A DNA stretch of 64,000 nucleotides, taken from positions 78,501 to 142,500 of the forward strand of contig JBAMJV010005494.1 of NCBI GenBank assembly GCA_037951105.1, read 5' to 3'. Under the pieces are notes generated by a model, which saw only the letters and a program-made list of their open reading frames with translations, was not told where the DNA came from and did not search any database. The stretch is from Echinarachnius parma (Eukaryota > Echinodermata > Echinoidea > Clypeasteroida > Echinarachniidae). A program made the position numbers and the translations under genes. This document shows positions 44,308-54,351 of this stretch, piece by piece. The number at the start of each line of letters is the position of its first letter. The first letter of the stretch is position 1.

Positions 44308-44995
44308 ACAGTGTTTCTACCACAAAACTAAAACTATTCATAAAATGTATTTTATCTGACCATCGAGTACATTAGACCCCTGCTTACTTGGATATATATA
44401 CTTTTGCATGGTATGATATCAACCCCTTTAAAAAGTGTACCTGATTGTGTGATGAACATTAAATGGTCAAATCCTACCCCCTTAACAAGGTGTTCCCCCT
44501 TTACATGTTCCTCCATTAAGTGGATACATGGCAATTGAGTAGGCTTCCAACATTTTACAACAGGTGGATTTCAAATATTTGCATTTTGTGTAATGTTCAC
44601 TACACAGCTAACTTCAGTTGATACACCAGGCCAGCCATCCCTGCATCAATTGATTAACTACATGTAATATATTTGATCACCTTAATTTCACGATGGCTCA
44701 TCACGTGCCAATATTTCCAGCGCTTTTAATTAAGCCCCCGTGCAAGGTCTTCAACAAATTAAATGTATGTACGGAGAGAGTGCATACAGCATGCAACAAC
44801 TTGGACCAGTACTGCCCAGGCATGCACATCATGCTAATTAAACTGTTGAATCAATATGCTGACTCTTTATATGCATGCGTTGCAATTGATAATGAATGCG
44901 TCTATTGGTCATCTAGTACTATAGCATTGCCGGTAAACACAGTTACAAAGCATATTAACGCTTTGAAAGTGAAATCACAAGTGTACTGGTCAAAT
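44308..44995. other. No gene supported
   Basis: A 123-codon plus-strand frame starts at 44693 but its last 20 codons are a family E unit and it has no domain, so I do not call it a gene. Confidence 0.4.
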
Positions 44996-45533
44996 TTAAG
45001 CTGTTCCCTACTAGAGTTTTGCAATCCCCATAGAGTTAATACAGGACCCACCAGGTTCCCATAGGCAATGGGTAAACCTGTTCTCTACTACAGCGCTTCT
45101 CAACCGGTGGGCCGCGGCCCACTGGTGGGCCGCGAAGCTCTCTCAAGTGGGCCGCGAGGTCGCCAAAAATGAAATTTTAAAAATTCTGTGGTAGTCCACG
45201 TCCTGGCCGATTTTATTCGGTGCGCATTCCCTTAAACGCTTTCTTCGCCTGATGGCGCAATCCCGTAATGATTCACTTTCCCCCGGCCCCCCTATGTAGT
45301 TGAGGTTGAAATAATCTCCGTACAGTTTTCTATATTCTTGTGTTTTTATTGTAATTTTTTCATTTTTTCCAAATATGTTTTTGTAAGGTGGGCCTCGAAA
45401 AAATTTGTAGCTGAGCCAAAGTGGGCCTCGGGTTAAAAAAGGTTGAGAAGCACTGCTTTATACTAGATTTCCCAATCCCAAATGATGAAGTTAACACAGG
45501 GCTCACCAAGTTCCCATCTAGGCAATGATTTAA
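44996..45533. mobile_element. Two family E units, the second split by a hAT-like element
   Basis: The first unit runs TTAAGCTGTTCCCTACTAG to CAATGGGTAAA. The second starts with ACCTGTTCTCTACTA, is interrupted at 45091-45455, and resumes with TACTAGATTTCCCAATCCC to GGCAATGATTTAA (45533). Confidence 0.7.
45091..45455. mobile_element. hAT-like MITE nested in a family E unit
   Basis: CAGCGCTTCTCAACC and GGTTGAGAAGCACTG are mirrored ends of the well-known CAG..TTCTCAA type of hAT elements. The flanks CTCTACTA (left) and CTTTATACTA (right) look like a slightly damaged 8-bp duplication, and the host unit continues correctly beyond. GTGGGCCGCGA.GCTCTC-type text is inside. No transposase. Confidence 0.8.
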
Positions 45534-45798
45534 TTCTACTAGCATTGCAGTAAAACACACCCGTAAAGTTCTGCAAATCGTTGAGTTTGAATGCCAAATT
45601 GCTATGATGTATATTGGTCAGATTTCACTGCATACATAATACACTGTGCACAGAAAACAAGTTAAATTGCACAAATTCAATACACAGGATTAGAAACAAC
45701 TTCTAACCAAGGATATTTGCGACGGATCATCTTTGACATACTGTAGGAAGATAATAATAACTTTTTTAAGGCGGGCCTGCTGGACAGTTAGAGTAGTG

Positions 45799-46115
45799 CC
45801 TATCAGAAAGAACACACTGTGGTTCACAGTGTGGACCACAGTGTTAAATTGGAGCATTTTGACAGTGTAAAAACCAACTCACACTGTGAACACACTGTAA
45901 ATTCACTGTGGTCACACTGTGAGTGAACTCTCGCCACAGTGTGAAATTGCCTACAGGTGTTTACAGTGTGTAAAATAGTGCGCTCACACTGTGTATCTCA
46001 GCAATTTCAGTGTGTTCACGGTGTGATGAGTGTTCACACTGTAAAAACGCTCCAATTTAACATCTATAGTCTACAGTGTGTTCACACTGCGGCACACTGT
46101 GATCTTTCCGGTAGG
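45799..46115. mobile_element. Fold-back element packed with CACACTGTG words
   Basis: The ends CCTATCAGAAAGAACACA and GTGATCTTTCCGGTAGG are mirrored with few mismatches. TTAAATTGGAGC near the left matches GCTCCAATTTAA near the right. Between and in the arms, CACACTGTG or its reverse complement CACAGTGTG occurs at least seven times exactly, with about ten one-mismatch forms, in either orientation. No coding capacity. Confidence 0.75.
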
Positions 46116-46823
46116 GGTTTTGTCACTGAGGTGGTTACCCTGAGTAAAGAAAACATTATTATTATTATTTTTATATTAAAGCAGTGTTCGTATGCACGTA
46201 CTAAAATGAAGGTAGCAATTTCAACCAGTCATGGGTGATTCTCGATTATTTGATGGGGGGGAAAAAAAGGATAAAACCGTAATTTATGAGTACATAATAG
46301 AAGAGGTGGTGCTTTGAAATTAATAGGCCATTTTGCACTGCACTTAATTTTTATAATGAATTAAATACCCAGTGTTGTTGCATTTTTAATGACAAACACG
46401 TCCACTAGCGACTAACGGGTCCTTTCTACCCTGCAAGCTCATCGGCTATTGTCAATATTGGTTTGCAAATTAGGCACTTTTAACTATTCTGGTTTGATTA
46501 ATTGCTTTGCACTTTTATAATGGTTCACATTATTCACCATTGCTGGTACTCTTTGAGCAGTATTATAGCGATGATCAGGTCTTTTAATTTGTGTTATCCT
46601 AATAGGTAATTATTACCATGTATAAATTCACAAAGCCCACGATCATGATGGAATGGAAACGCTAATTTAATTTTTTTTTTTTTTCTCAACATCAAATATT
46701 TATTTAATTTGTGTATTAGTTGAGCTCATAATTATAAAAATTAATATCACAATTTGTATGAGAATTGAGCTAAATAATACAAATGTGTTTATACTCATAA
46801 TGGTGATGATTAGGTTTGTAAAA
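46116..46823. other. No gene seen
   Basis: AT-rich non-coding sequence. Confidence 0.3.
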
Positions 46824-47085
46824 TATGTGTCCGGTTATAGCAAAACCCTGCACTTGTCGGTAAAAATCAAAATGTAGATTATTATAAATCATACCATTAG
46901 AAAGGCCTCATAAGCTTTCATTTGATACTTTGTTCTAACGATTTGGTCAATATTTGGCGAAGATATGATTGTTTCAATTTTACAATCACAAGTCTTTTAC
47001 ACACATAATGAGAACTTAAAATGCCCATTTCTTCAAAACACTAATTACCGACAAGTGTAGGGTTTTGTTATATAGCAGTATGGAA
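46824..47085. mobile_element. MITE family O, copy 2
   Basis: TATGTGTCCGGTTATAGC, CCCTGCACTTGTCGGTAAA at the left; ACCGACAAGTGTAGGG and TTATATAGCAG at the right. Confidence 0.75.
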
Positions 47086-48200
47086 ATACATAATGTTGCA
47101 TTAATTCAGGGTTTTATCAACATCAACAATTATTTTAATTTGCAAAATGAGAACAGAGCTCATAATTTTCAAAATGAATTTAATCTAGAACTATATTTTC
47201 GACATGGAAATAGAGCTAATAATGATAAACAAGGGTGCATATAATAATGGGGATGATTTGTTTTTGTTAAAAAAATATATAAATATAATTTGCCATATTT
47301 TCTTCTCCAGCAACATAATGAGGAAACAATAAGTTGTTTTTATGAATATAAATCTGCTCGAAAATGCTTGTTCAGTAAATTGATTTGCTTGTTTATAGAG
47401 TACATCAAATTTGCGTTTCATTTGTATTGCAAATTGGGGATGATCAGATAACAATTTGTCAAAAATAGAATTCCTCTCATTTGTCTCTACACATAGATTG
47501 CAAACTCACATGAAATTGCCAATTAAAGTTCATTTTAATTTTCAATATTTTATCATACCATATGTTTGAAGTAATTGTCTCTTTATGTTATATGCGTAAC
47601 ATAAAAGCACATTTATTTGTATCATAATATTGTATCACTTTGAATCATATATATCTAGTACATAATTAATAAGCTGTAAAAAAATACACATCATAATATA
47701 AATGCCAATTAATTCATACCTAATGTTTGTAATATATTTCCTGATATATATAATTTCAAAGATTATATTATGAACACTGTATACATACATGTACACGTGC
47801 ATTCCATAATAAAAATGGAATGCTTTTTATAAAATAAGCACGTACATACTTTTATCTTTTAATACTACTGTAGATCTGAAAAATAGAGCGGAATGAAAAT
47901 TTCAAATTAATTTTGAAAGCTAACTTAATCCTATTTCAATTTCATAGACTTCATGTTAAGAAATTAAAATTACAATAACATGGAACATTGCAACTGTCAT
48001 GTGCATGACCTTGGGTTGTGCACATTTTGGCCAATATCCTCCATGGTCAATACATAATAACTAGGGCAACTCCAAGATCAAACGGAATGAGTCTAGTAAA
48101 CATTCACAAATAGGATTAAGCATCTGATCTATTTAAGCTCGTCGGCATGGCTAGAAAATTAGATCATTTGATCATGCGTTCCATTTACTGGCATTTCTAT
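47086..48200. other. No gene seen
   Basis: Very AT-rich unique-looking sequence. Confidence 0.3.
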
Positions 48201-48290
48201 AAACCCATTCAAGACAAATTGATTTTGCTATAACATGCCTTCTCCAAAGACCACAGCCTGAGAATTTTCAGGACCAGCCCTGAATGACCC
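48201..48290. mobile_element. Family G unit, diverged
   Basis: AAACCCATTCAAGACAAATT to GGACCAGCCCTGAATGACC. Confidence 0.55.
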
Positions 48291-48298
48291 TCCCCCTA

Positions 48299-48568
48299 CA
48301 TATGTGACTGGCTATATATAGCAAACCTCTGCAATTGTCGGTAAAAAATCAAAATGTAGATTTTCATATCATTAGAAAGGACTCGATCATCACAAGCTTT
48401 CATTTGATGTTTTGTTCTGACAAATTGGTCAATAATCGGCCAAAATATGATTGTTTCAATTTTATAATCAAGTCTTTTACACACATTACGTGAACTTAAA
48501 ATGCCCATTTCTTCTAAAACATGAACTCCCGACAAGTGCAGAGTTTTGCTAAATAGCTGGTTACATAT
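48299..48568. mobile_element. MITE family O, copy 3
   Basis: TATGTGACTGGCTATATATAG at the left end (48301 on) and AAATAGCTGGTTACATAT at the right; AATTGTCGG and CCGACAAGTGCAGAG lie inside. Confidence 0.75.
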
Positions 48569-49080
48569 ATTGTAATTCTTACAGATTACATGAACTATGT
48601 AACAAGTTTCTCGTATCCAACGGGTCTTTTGAGAAGTTATTATATGTTATGATGCTGAATGTTATTTTGCGTACCTCACTTTTAATTTAATTAATGCATA
48701 TATGTAGAACGTACAAGGTAGATTTGTGTGGTATGTTTTATATGTGTATGTCTTTTTATTAGAAGCTTTGAGCTTATCAAATTTCGAAGAAAAAAACTTC
48801 AGCAAATACATCATGAATAGAGTGGAAAAAACATACATTCAAAAATTGTATGCTACGTCTTAATTAGCATTTCGAGCAACAAAGTGCGATTCCTGTTTAA
48901 CATTACTTTCACTTTCAACATTACGTCATGGTAATGCACTTAATAATTTGTGATGCATCGTGTGTGCCCATTTACTCGGAGAAGTCTACCGCATCTAAGT
49001 CATCTCCTTGTTGGCTAAATAGATTAGCTATGACGTTTGTAACTGTCAGTTCTTGGAGAAAATGGTTGTACACAAATATT
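48569..49080. other. No gene seen
   Basis: AT-rich; the end resembles the following duplicated block (TGACGTTTGTAACTGTCAGTTC). Confidence 0.3.
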
Positions 49081-49900
49081 GCAGCTTGACTGTTAGTGCT
49101 CCTTTTAAAATTACGCTAAATATAGATGGTCAAGAGTCAGTCAAATACAATATAGACTGACTAGATGACGTTTGTGCAGGCCTGTCAGTTCTTGGGGGTA
49201 ATGGTTCTGTTAAAATGCCTGCTACATGTCAGTTTAACCCGTTCAGGGGGGTGTTTCACAAAGATACTAAATTGATCTTAGCACTAAGATGGTCTTAAAT
49301 ATTATGGAAAGCCATTAGTGTCTTGAAACAGTTTTATAAAAGTTATGTTGAAATGCATAAAATGTTGATTCAAATCATATATATTTTCAACTTATCAAAG
49401 AGATTCATAATCTTCACATCAAATTCATGAAATTTCTTTGATAATTAGAAAATATATATGATTTGAATCAACATTTTATGCATTTCAACATAACTTTGAC
49501 AAAAATGTTTCAAGACACTAATGGCTTTCCATAATATTAAAGACCATCTTAGTGCTAAGATCAACTTAGGATCTTTGTGAAACACCCCCCTGGACTTATA
49601 AACTTTGCTATGACCATGTATTCTCCATAGTCCCCAGCCCAAGTATGTTCAGGACCAGGACCAGTCCTGAATGGGTTACAACATTTATGCTAAATATATT
49701 TTATAGAATCATGCCAAATACAATATTGACTAGATGTTATTTGTGGCTGTCAATTCTTGGGTGTAATGGTTTTTCAAAATGCCTGCTACATGTTAGTTTT
49801 TAAACCTGTTCAGGACTTATTAATTTTGCTATCCATGTATTTTTCATCTAGATCTTAGCCTTGGTATTTTCAGAACCTGTCCTATGACCTGTTTCATACA
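49081..49900. repeat. Local duplication carrying family G units
   Basis: ACGCTAAATATAGATGG, CAATATAGACTGACTAGATG, GTCAGTTCTTGGGGGTAATG and AATGCCTGCTACATGT.AGTTT occur at about 49112-49235 and 49686-49800, each followed by a family G unit. Confidence 0.65.
49246..49590. mobile_element. 345-bp fold-back element H nested in a family G unit
   Basis: GGGGGTGTTTCACAAAGAT to GATCTTTGTGAAACACCCCC, with arms of about 160 bp that are nearly perfect mirrors (for example TTAGCACTAAGATGGTCTTA and AAAGCCATTAGTGTCTTG versus their complements). The host unit breaks in GTTCAG and resumes with GGACTTATAAACTTTGC. The neighbouring unit at 49799 shows the unbroken GTTCAGGACTTATTAATTTTGC. Confidence 0.85.
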
Positions 49901-50888
49901 ACTCTTGCAATTACTGTTTAATGTCCAATTATTATAACTAGTAGGTCAACCACCAATCAGCATTAAGTATTGCAGCAGTTGCACAAAAAAATAACAGTTT
50001 TTGGAAACCCCCAACTTGAACCAAAACTGTAAGAAATAAATTTACTTTCATTCCCAGCAAAGAGGAATGAATAATATCATTAATCATAGATCTGTGTATT
50101 ATAATGCTAACAACAAAAATGCATTGAAATTGATTTTTTTAGCAATCAAATATTCAGAATCAGGTGGAAAGTGATCAAAGCTTCGAGTGAAAGTGTATAT
50201 CGAGGGCTAAGGCAGGCATAGATGGTGATCTCAAAGGCGCATTTAGTTGCATTAATTGATTTTTTTTTGCGCAGGTTTCTGCATTAATTTTAGGTTCAGG
50301 TATTGCAAAATGTTTTGATTTTTTATATGTACTTACTAACATTTTAATCATTTACAATCAATTAGGGCAATAAACATATTTCACATTGAACAGTTTCAAT
50401 GCTGCTATATGTTATAACATGTAGCTTTACAATCATTCTTTAGAAGCATATAGTTGGGATCCATAATTCAGATGAAGTACGATGTTTGTAACGATCGGTT
50501 CTTGGAAAAGATGCCTGTACACAAAATAATGAGCTCATGAATGTTTTTGTTGTGCTCTAGAGCATCTTTTGAAATTATACTGAGATATAGTTGGTCAGGA
50601 AACTACAATTTAGGCTCATCATTTGAATATATGCTTGAAACTACAATTTAGGTTCTAGGTCGCTTCTCAGGTAAAATTGCTGCATTTCTAGTGATTCGTT
50701 TGTTATCATCATCTAGATGCTAAATATAGAGCTAATGATGTCATCTAAATTATTGGTATTCACTTGAATAACTTCCTTTTTGACTTATAACATTTCATTT
50801 TCAACAAACGTATTTTATATCATGTATCATATTACAGCAAAAGTCATGTTATGATCAATTAGGAATAAAATTAAGTGAACTATATCTC
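49901..50888. other. No gene seen
   Basis: AT-rich, with weak echoes of the 49-kb duplication near 50480. Confidence 0.3.
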
Positions 50889-51060
50889 CCGGGGGGTGTT
50901 TCACAAAGATCCTAAGTTTCTTTGAAGTAATTGTTGTAAAAGTTATTTTAAAAGGCGTAAAAGTTATTTTAAAAGGCATAAAATGTTGATTAAAATTATA
51001 ATAATATTTTATATTATTAAGGAGATTCCATATTATTGATGTAAAATTCATGACAGTCTA
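50889..51060. mobile_element. Single arm of fold-back element H
   Basis: GGGGGGTGTTTCACAAAGATC starts at 50892, then AAAATGTTGATTAAAATTAT and a short internal duplication (AAAAGTTATTTTAAAAGGC twice). No right arm follows. Confidence 0.55.
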
Positions 51061-52170
51061 AAATACTATCATTCTTGCTTTAGAATTTATTGTAAGGCTA
51101 CAAAGGCTTTCATAATAGTTTAGTCCAACTTGATGAAATTGATGACTGCCTAACAAGACCAGGCAATATTTACATAAAGATGGTTTGACTCAGAAATGTA
51201 CAATTTCAAAATAACTAAATTCTACAGATTGTCTAGTTCAATTTGCACTTTAAACAAAAGAAGATTCATACACAAAACTATTTTAGCATTCACATTCATG
51301 AAAAGGACCCTATTTACTTTCTACCCCTAGCTTGTATTGTAATGAGAGTGGCGAAATCTGTTAATATGAGATATTTGCACCTACATGTAGAGGTCTACTT
51401 AAATACAGAGAAATTATAAGAAAATGGGTGATACCACATCTACAAAGTAAATGGTTCACTCAGGTGAACCATTTACACGCAATATATGCAAATGCGCTGG
51501 AGATAACAATACCAGCCATTCGTACACTGTTGCCGGTTCAACAGTTGACCGGCATGTTTAGGACGCATCGGTAAGGAAAACGGACGGGAAATAATCATTT
51601 TATTTCTACATTTTGCGGTCTTCAAAACAACAAAGTCGGTAATTATTATCAAAGTATATGAATTGTGGATCACATAAACAAAAGTTTTTTTGCATTTGCT
51701 GGTAAATTGAGGTAGAAATCAGCCGACAAAAAAAAATGTTTTCCGTTGGATAGTGCAGCGGGCGGAAGAGGTTGATCTCCGCACAACCCTATTGTAATGA
51801 ACCTATGTGTGGTGATACTGAGTATGTTAATCACATTTCAAGTTGAAAGGCATTAATGTCCTAACTTCAAAAGAAGTTGTCAAAAATGGTGAAACTAAAC
51901 TGTATATTCTGATGGTATAATTATCATCTCAGATAGATGTGAACATGTTACATTATTACACTTGATAAAATATCTCGATATATAAAAATACAAAAATGGA
52001 TCAAATAATCAATAATAATCTGATGCCTCATCATTTTGTTTAGCAAACAAGACCATCATCACATCAACAATAAATCAAACACATTCACAACTATAATGTA
52101 TGCCAACATATATATATGTACTGTACTATACTTCAACAAAAAACAAAAGAAAACAAGGGATGAAAACTTA
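51061..52170. other. Presumed first intron of the KCNQ1-like gene; small hairpin
   Basis: On the minus strand this follows the splice donor at 52171. It is AT-rich with no exon I can recognise. A 30-bp hairpin, GTAAATGGTTCAC / GTGAACCATTTAC with a TCAG loop, lies at 51447-51476. Confidence 0.4.
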
Positions 52171-52171
52171 C

Positions 52172-52446
52172 ACTGCAAAGTGGTATGCGAAGCATTTCCA
52201 TCCTGATGGTCTCTCCAGAAAGTTATACACCCTTCCCTGGAAACTCATCCGCACGGACGATGGTCTTTTGCTCACGTGTTCCGAGTATTTTCTCTCAAAT
52301 TCCCTGTCAGTTTGAACGCTATTGTTGAGGTTAAGACTCTGCACGAGTTGGTTCCGAGACAAGTTGCTATCGCCCTGCTGAGCGTACACCACGCCGGAAC
52401 CTTCCGGCGGCCCCTCCGCCGCTACTCCCCATGTCCGATGATGTAC
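52172..52446 (-). CDS. KCNQ1: KCNQ1-like voltage-gated potassium channel, N-terminal exon (partial gene)
   Basis: The last 26 codons read through [16 protein letters not shown] and AYHFA plus the first two bases of a Val codon. This is the conserved segment just before transmembrane helix S1 in KCNQ channels. The residues KCF.YHFAV and the NFLERP form match KCNQ1 rather than KCNQ2-5 (which have NVLERPRGWAF). Human KCNQ1 as I recall it differs in about three of the last 24 residues. The exon ends GCAGT followed by GTAAGT (minus strand, intron from 52171), splitting the Val codon after its second base. Human KCNQ1 exon 1 ends at the equivalent Val129 codon in the same phase (coding base 386). 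The frame is open back to a stop at 52447-52449 but holds no ATG upstream of Met at 52246-52248. An ATG at 52430-52432 is one base out of frame. The start is therefore unresolved. Later exons (S1-S6, pore, C-terminal tail) were not found in the window. Confidence 0.8.
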
Positions 52447-53019
52447 TCACGGGTCTAGCTCCACATCCACGACGCTCGAGTAGGAATAAGCCTTTTCACT
52501 CAACTTTTGCGGCGTTTTTCCCCCGTCCTTTTCTGCCATTTTTCTCAAGGCCAGGTGTTAAATCCTCTGGTGGATATAATTATCCTAAAGCAAAATCACG
52601 AATGTGTAGTAATCATCGCAACTGGAAATTGAAGACAAGAAATATAGTCGCATGTTTGTGCGATGGTATGCTGCTTATGGCAGGTTATCACGCACACATG
52701 TTTTGCACAACGAACAAAATTAGGCCCGCATCATTTTCGGATGTTCGTACTTGGCTACGGTAGATAGTTGACGAATGGTGGGGTAGCTTCATCTATAGAT
52801 GGGTAGCTAGGAAGCCTTCCGGGGTAGTAACCGATCGCATCAGGTACCGGTACCATAGAGCTCGGTGTCCTCGATTGTACGGTAGAGTGCGCATCATTTT
52901 GTTTCGATTCTGCACCAGCCTCGATTTCTTCTCGCCATCGGGAATGAATGTCATTTCCAAATTAGCGGCGACGATCATCCCCCCAAAAAAGCGTGACCAG
53001 GGTTTTATGAACGGGGAAG

Positions 53020-53022
<3 letters not shown>
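52447..53022 (-). promoter_or_regulatory. GC-enriched 5' flank of the KCNQ1-like exon
   Basis: Compared with the surroundings, this stretch is rich in C, G and CG pairs (GGCGGCCCCTCCGCC just inside the exon, TTGCGGCGTTTTTCCCCC and CCACGACGCTCGAG here). It lies immediately upstream of the first recognisable coding exon on the minus strand, so a promoter or 5' leader is plausible. No TATA box or initiator is obvious. Confidence 0.35.
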
Positions 53023-53054
<32 letters not shown>

Positions 53055-53177
53055 AACAATATAATGGTCGTTTTGTTTACGTCAATCCCAAATCCGACTG
53101 CAAACAAGACTACTAACGATTCTGTATGTTACGGACAGTGTTACCGTTCTTATTCAATGCAGTGGCGTAGCGTGGTC

Positions 53178-53237
<60 letters not shown>

Positions 53238-53307
53238 ATCGGGCCCACTTGATTTCGTCCTCATGTTTGTCTTCATTATTGGGGCCAAGTTCCGGGGGGG
53301 GGGGGGG
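53023..53307. repeat. Three long G tracts (31, 54 and 14 bases)
   Basis: G runs at 53023-53053, 53183-53236 and 53294-53307. The 54-base run follows CAGTGGCGTAGCGTGG, the left end of poly-G family I, so the tract is probably what is left of such an element. Lengths may be assembly artefacts. Confidence 0.8.
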
Positions 53308-53528
53308 CACTCGAATTATTAGAAGAAGAATAATCGACTTGGCGCTACTCAACTACCTAGCCAAGTCATTCGGGGGTCTATGGATGGAGCGGAAATTTTT
53401 GAAAATCGGGTATCTTTAGAGCCGCAATCGGGTGTGAAAACGGGGTTCTTTTAAGCGGCACATACCCGTCTTAGATTATACACAAGTGCCACTCCCCCCC
53501 CCCCCCACCCCCCCCCCCCCCCGCCGGG
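53286..53528. repeat. Dispersed repeat U, copy 2
   Basis: GGGGGGCACTCGAATTATTAG, AAAACGGGGTTCTTTTAAGC, GGCACATACCCGTC and a poly-C end followed by GCCGGGGGCC. The first copy is at 43726-44010. Confidence 0.5.
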
Positions 53529-53594
53529 GGCCAAGTTATCTCCTTTTCCCCTCCTTGGTGCCTCATTCTTGCTGAAATATCCCTATACAAGTAT

Positions 53595-53966
53595 TCAATA
53601 ATTTTGAACCAGCCGTTAATGTTTTTGTTTAAATGCTTCCTCTTTTCAAAAATTTACAAAAGAGGTTCTTAAATAGTTGTTGGTTATCTCTCTATCTTAT
53701 CAATCTTTCAACAAAACATAGTCATGCACAATATTTTATTTAAAATGGTTGAAACCGATGAGTTTTTAGAAAGCGCCCTCTTAAATTTAAAGGCTCTTTT
53801 TTTTAATGATAATAGGCTTTTTACTTAGTCATTTGTCATTTTGTATTCCTTTCGAGCATGGTGGAGTAGTAACTATTTGTTTGCAATGTAGTGGTGTCAG
53901 TTTTGGTTACTAAAATTCAGTTTGACCAAAACTGTACTCCCTTACCAAAACTCAACTATCCTTTAA
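53595..53966 (+). mobile_element. Family B, 5'-truncated copy 5
   Basis: It starts within the interior (AATAATTTTGAACCAGCCG) and runs to CAAAACTCAACTATCCTTTAA. About the first third is missing. Confidence 0.7.
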
Positions 53967-53996
53967 ATGCAATATACAATTGTATAATAGGAACAT

Positions 53997-54115
53997 TAAA
54001 GGGATGCCTGTAAAGTGTCTCAGGCTCCACGAAAATTATTTGGAGCATCCTCGTTTCTCTTCTACCGTGTTGTTAAGCTTATGGTAAGAGACGAATAAAA
54101 TAGGGTTAGATCGGG
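53997..54115 (+). mobile_element. Family S, truncated copy 2
   Basis: TTAAAGGGATGCCTGTAAAG and TCTTCTACCGTGTTGTTAAG match copy 1; the right two thirds are absent. Confidence 0.65.
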
Positions 54116-54192
54116 TTCCGTAAAAAGTTTTCGATAAGGTTTTAAACTGGTAAGTTATTTCTGGGGCATATCAACAAGTATGTCATGAGCTC

Positions 54193-54272
54193 TTAACCCA
54201 TTGCCTACGGGAAGTTGCTGGGTCCTGTATTAATTACATGGGAATTGCGAAATCTAGTAGGGAACAGGTTAA
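54193..54272. mobile_element. 80-bp TTAA unit, family E
   Basis: TTAACCCATTGCCTACGGG to TAGGGAACAGGTTAA, exactly 80 bp. Confidence 0.75.
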
Positions 54273-54351
54273 GTTGCATGTTTGAATGTTATTTTCGGTA
54301 CTATCTCTGTCAGCAATTGGGGGTTTACGCTTGTCCCTCTTCGATAGCGGG

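Noticed and set aside
44693..45064. 123-codon plus-strand frame with several Cys
   Set aside because: Its C-terminal 20 codons are a dispersed family E unit; no recognisable domain, signal peptide or splice context.
52793..53252. Overlapping 104- and 125-codon frames upstream of the KCNQ1-like exon
   Set aside because: They depend on the G31 and G54 homopolymers, giving poly-Pro or poly-Gly, and share no residues with KCNQ N-termini.
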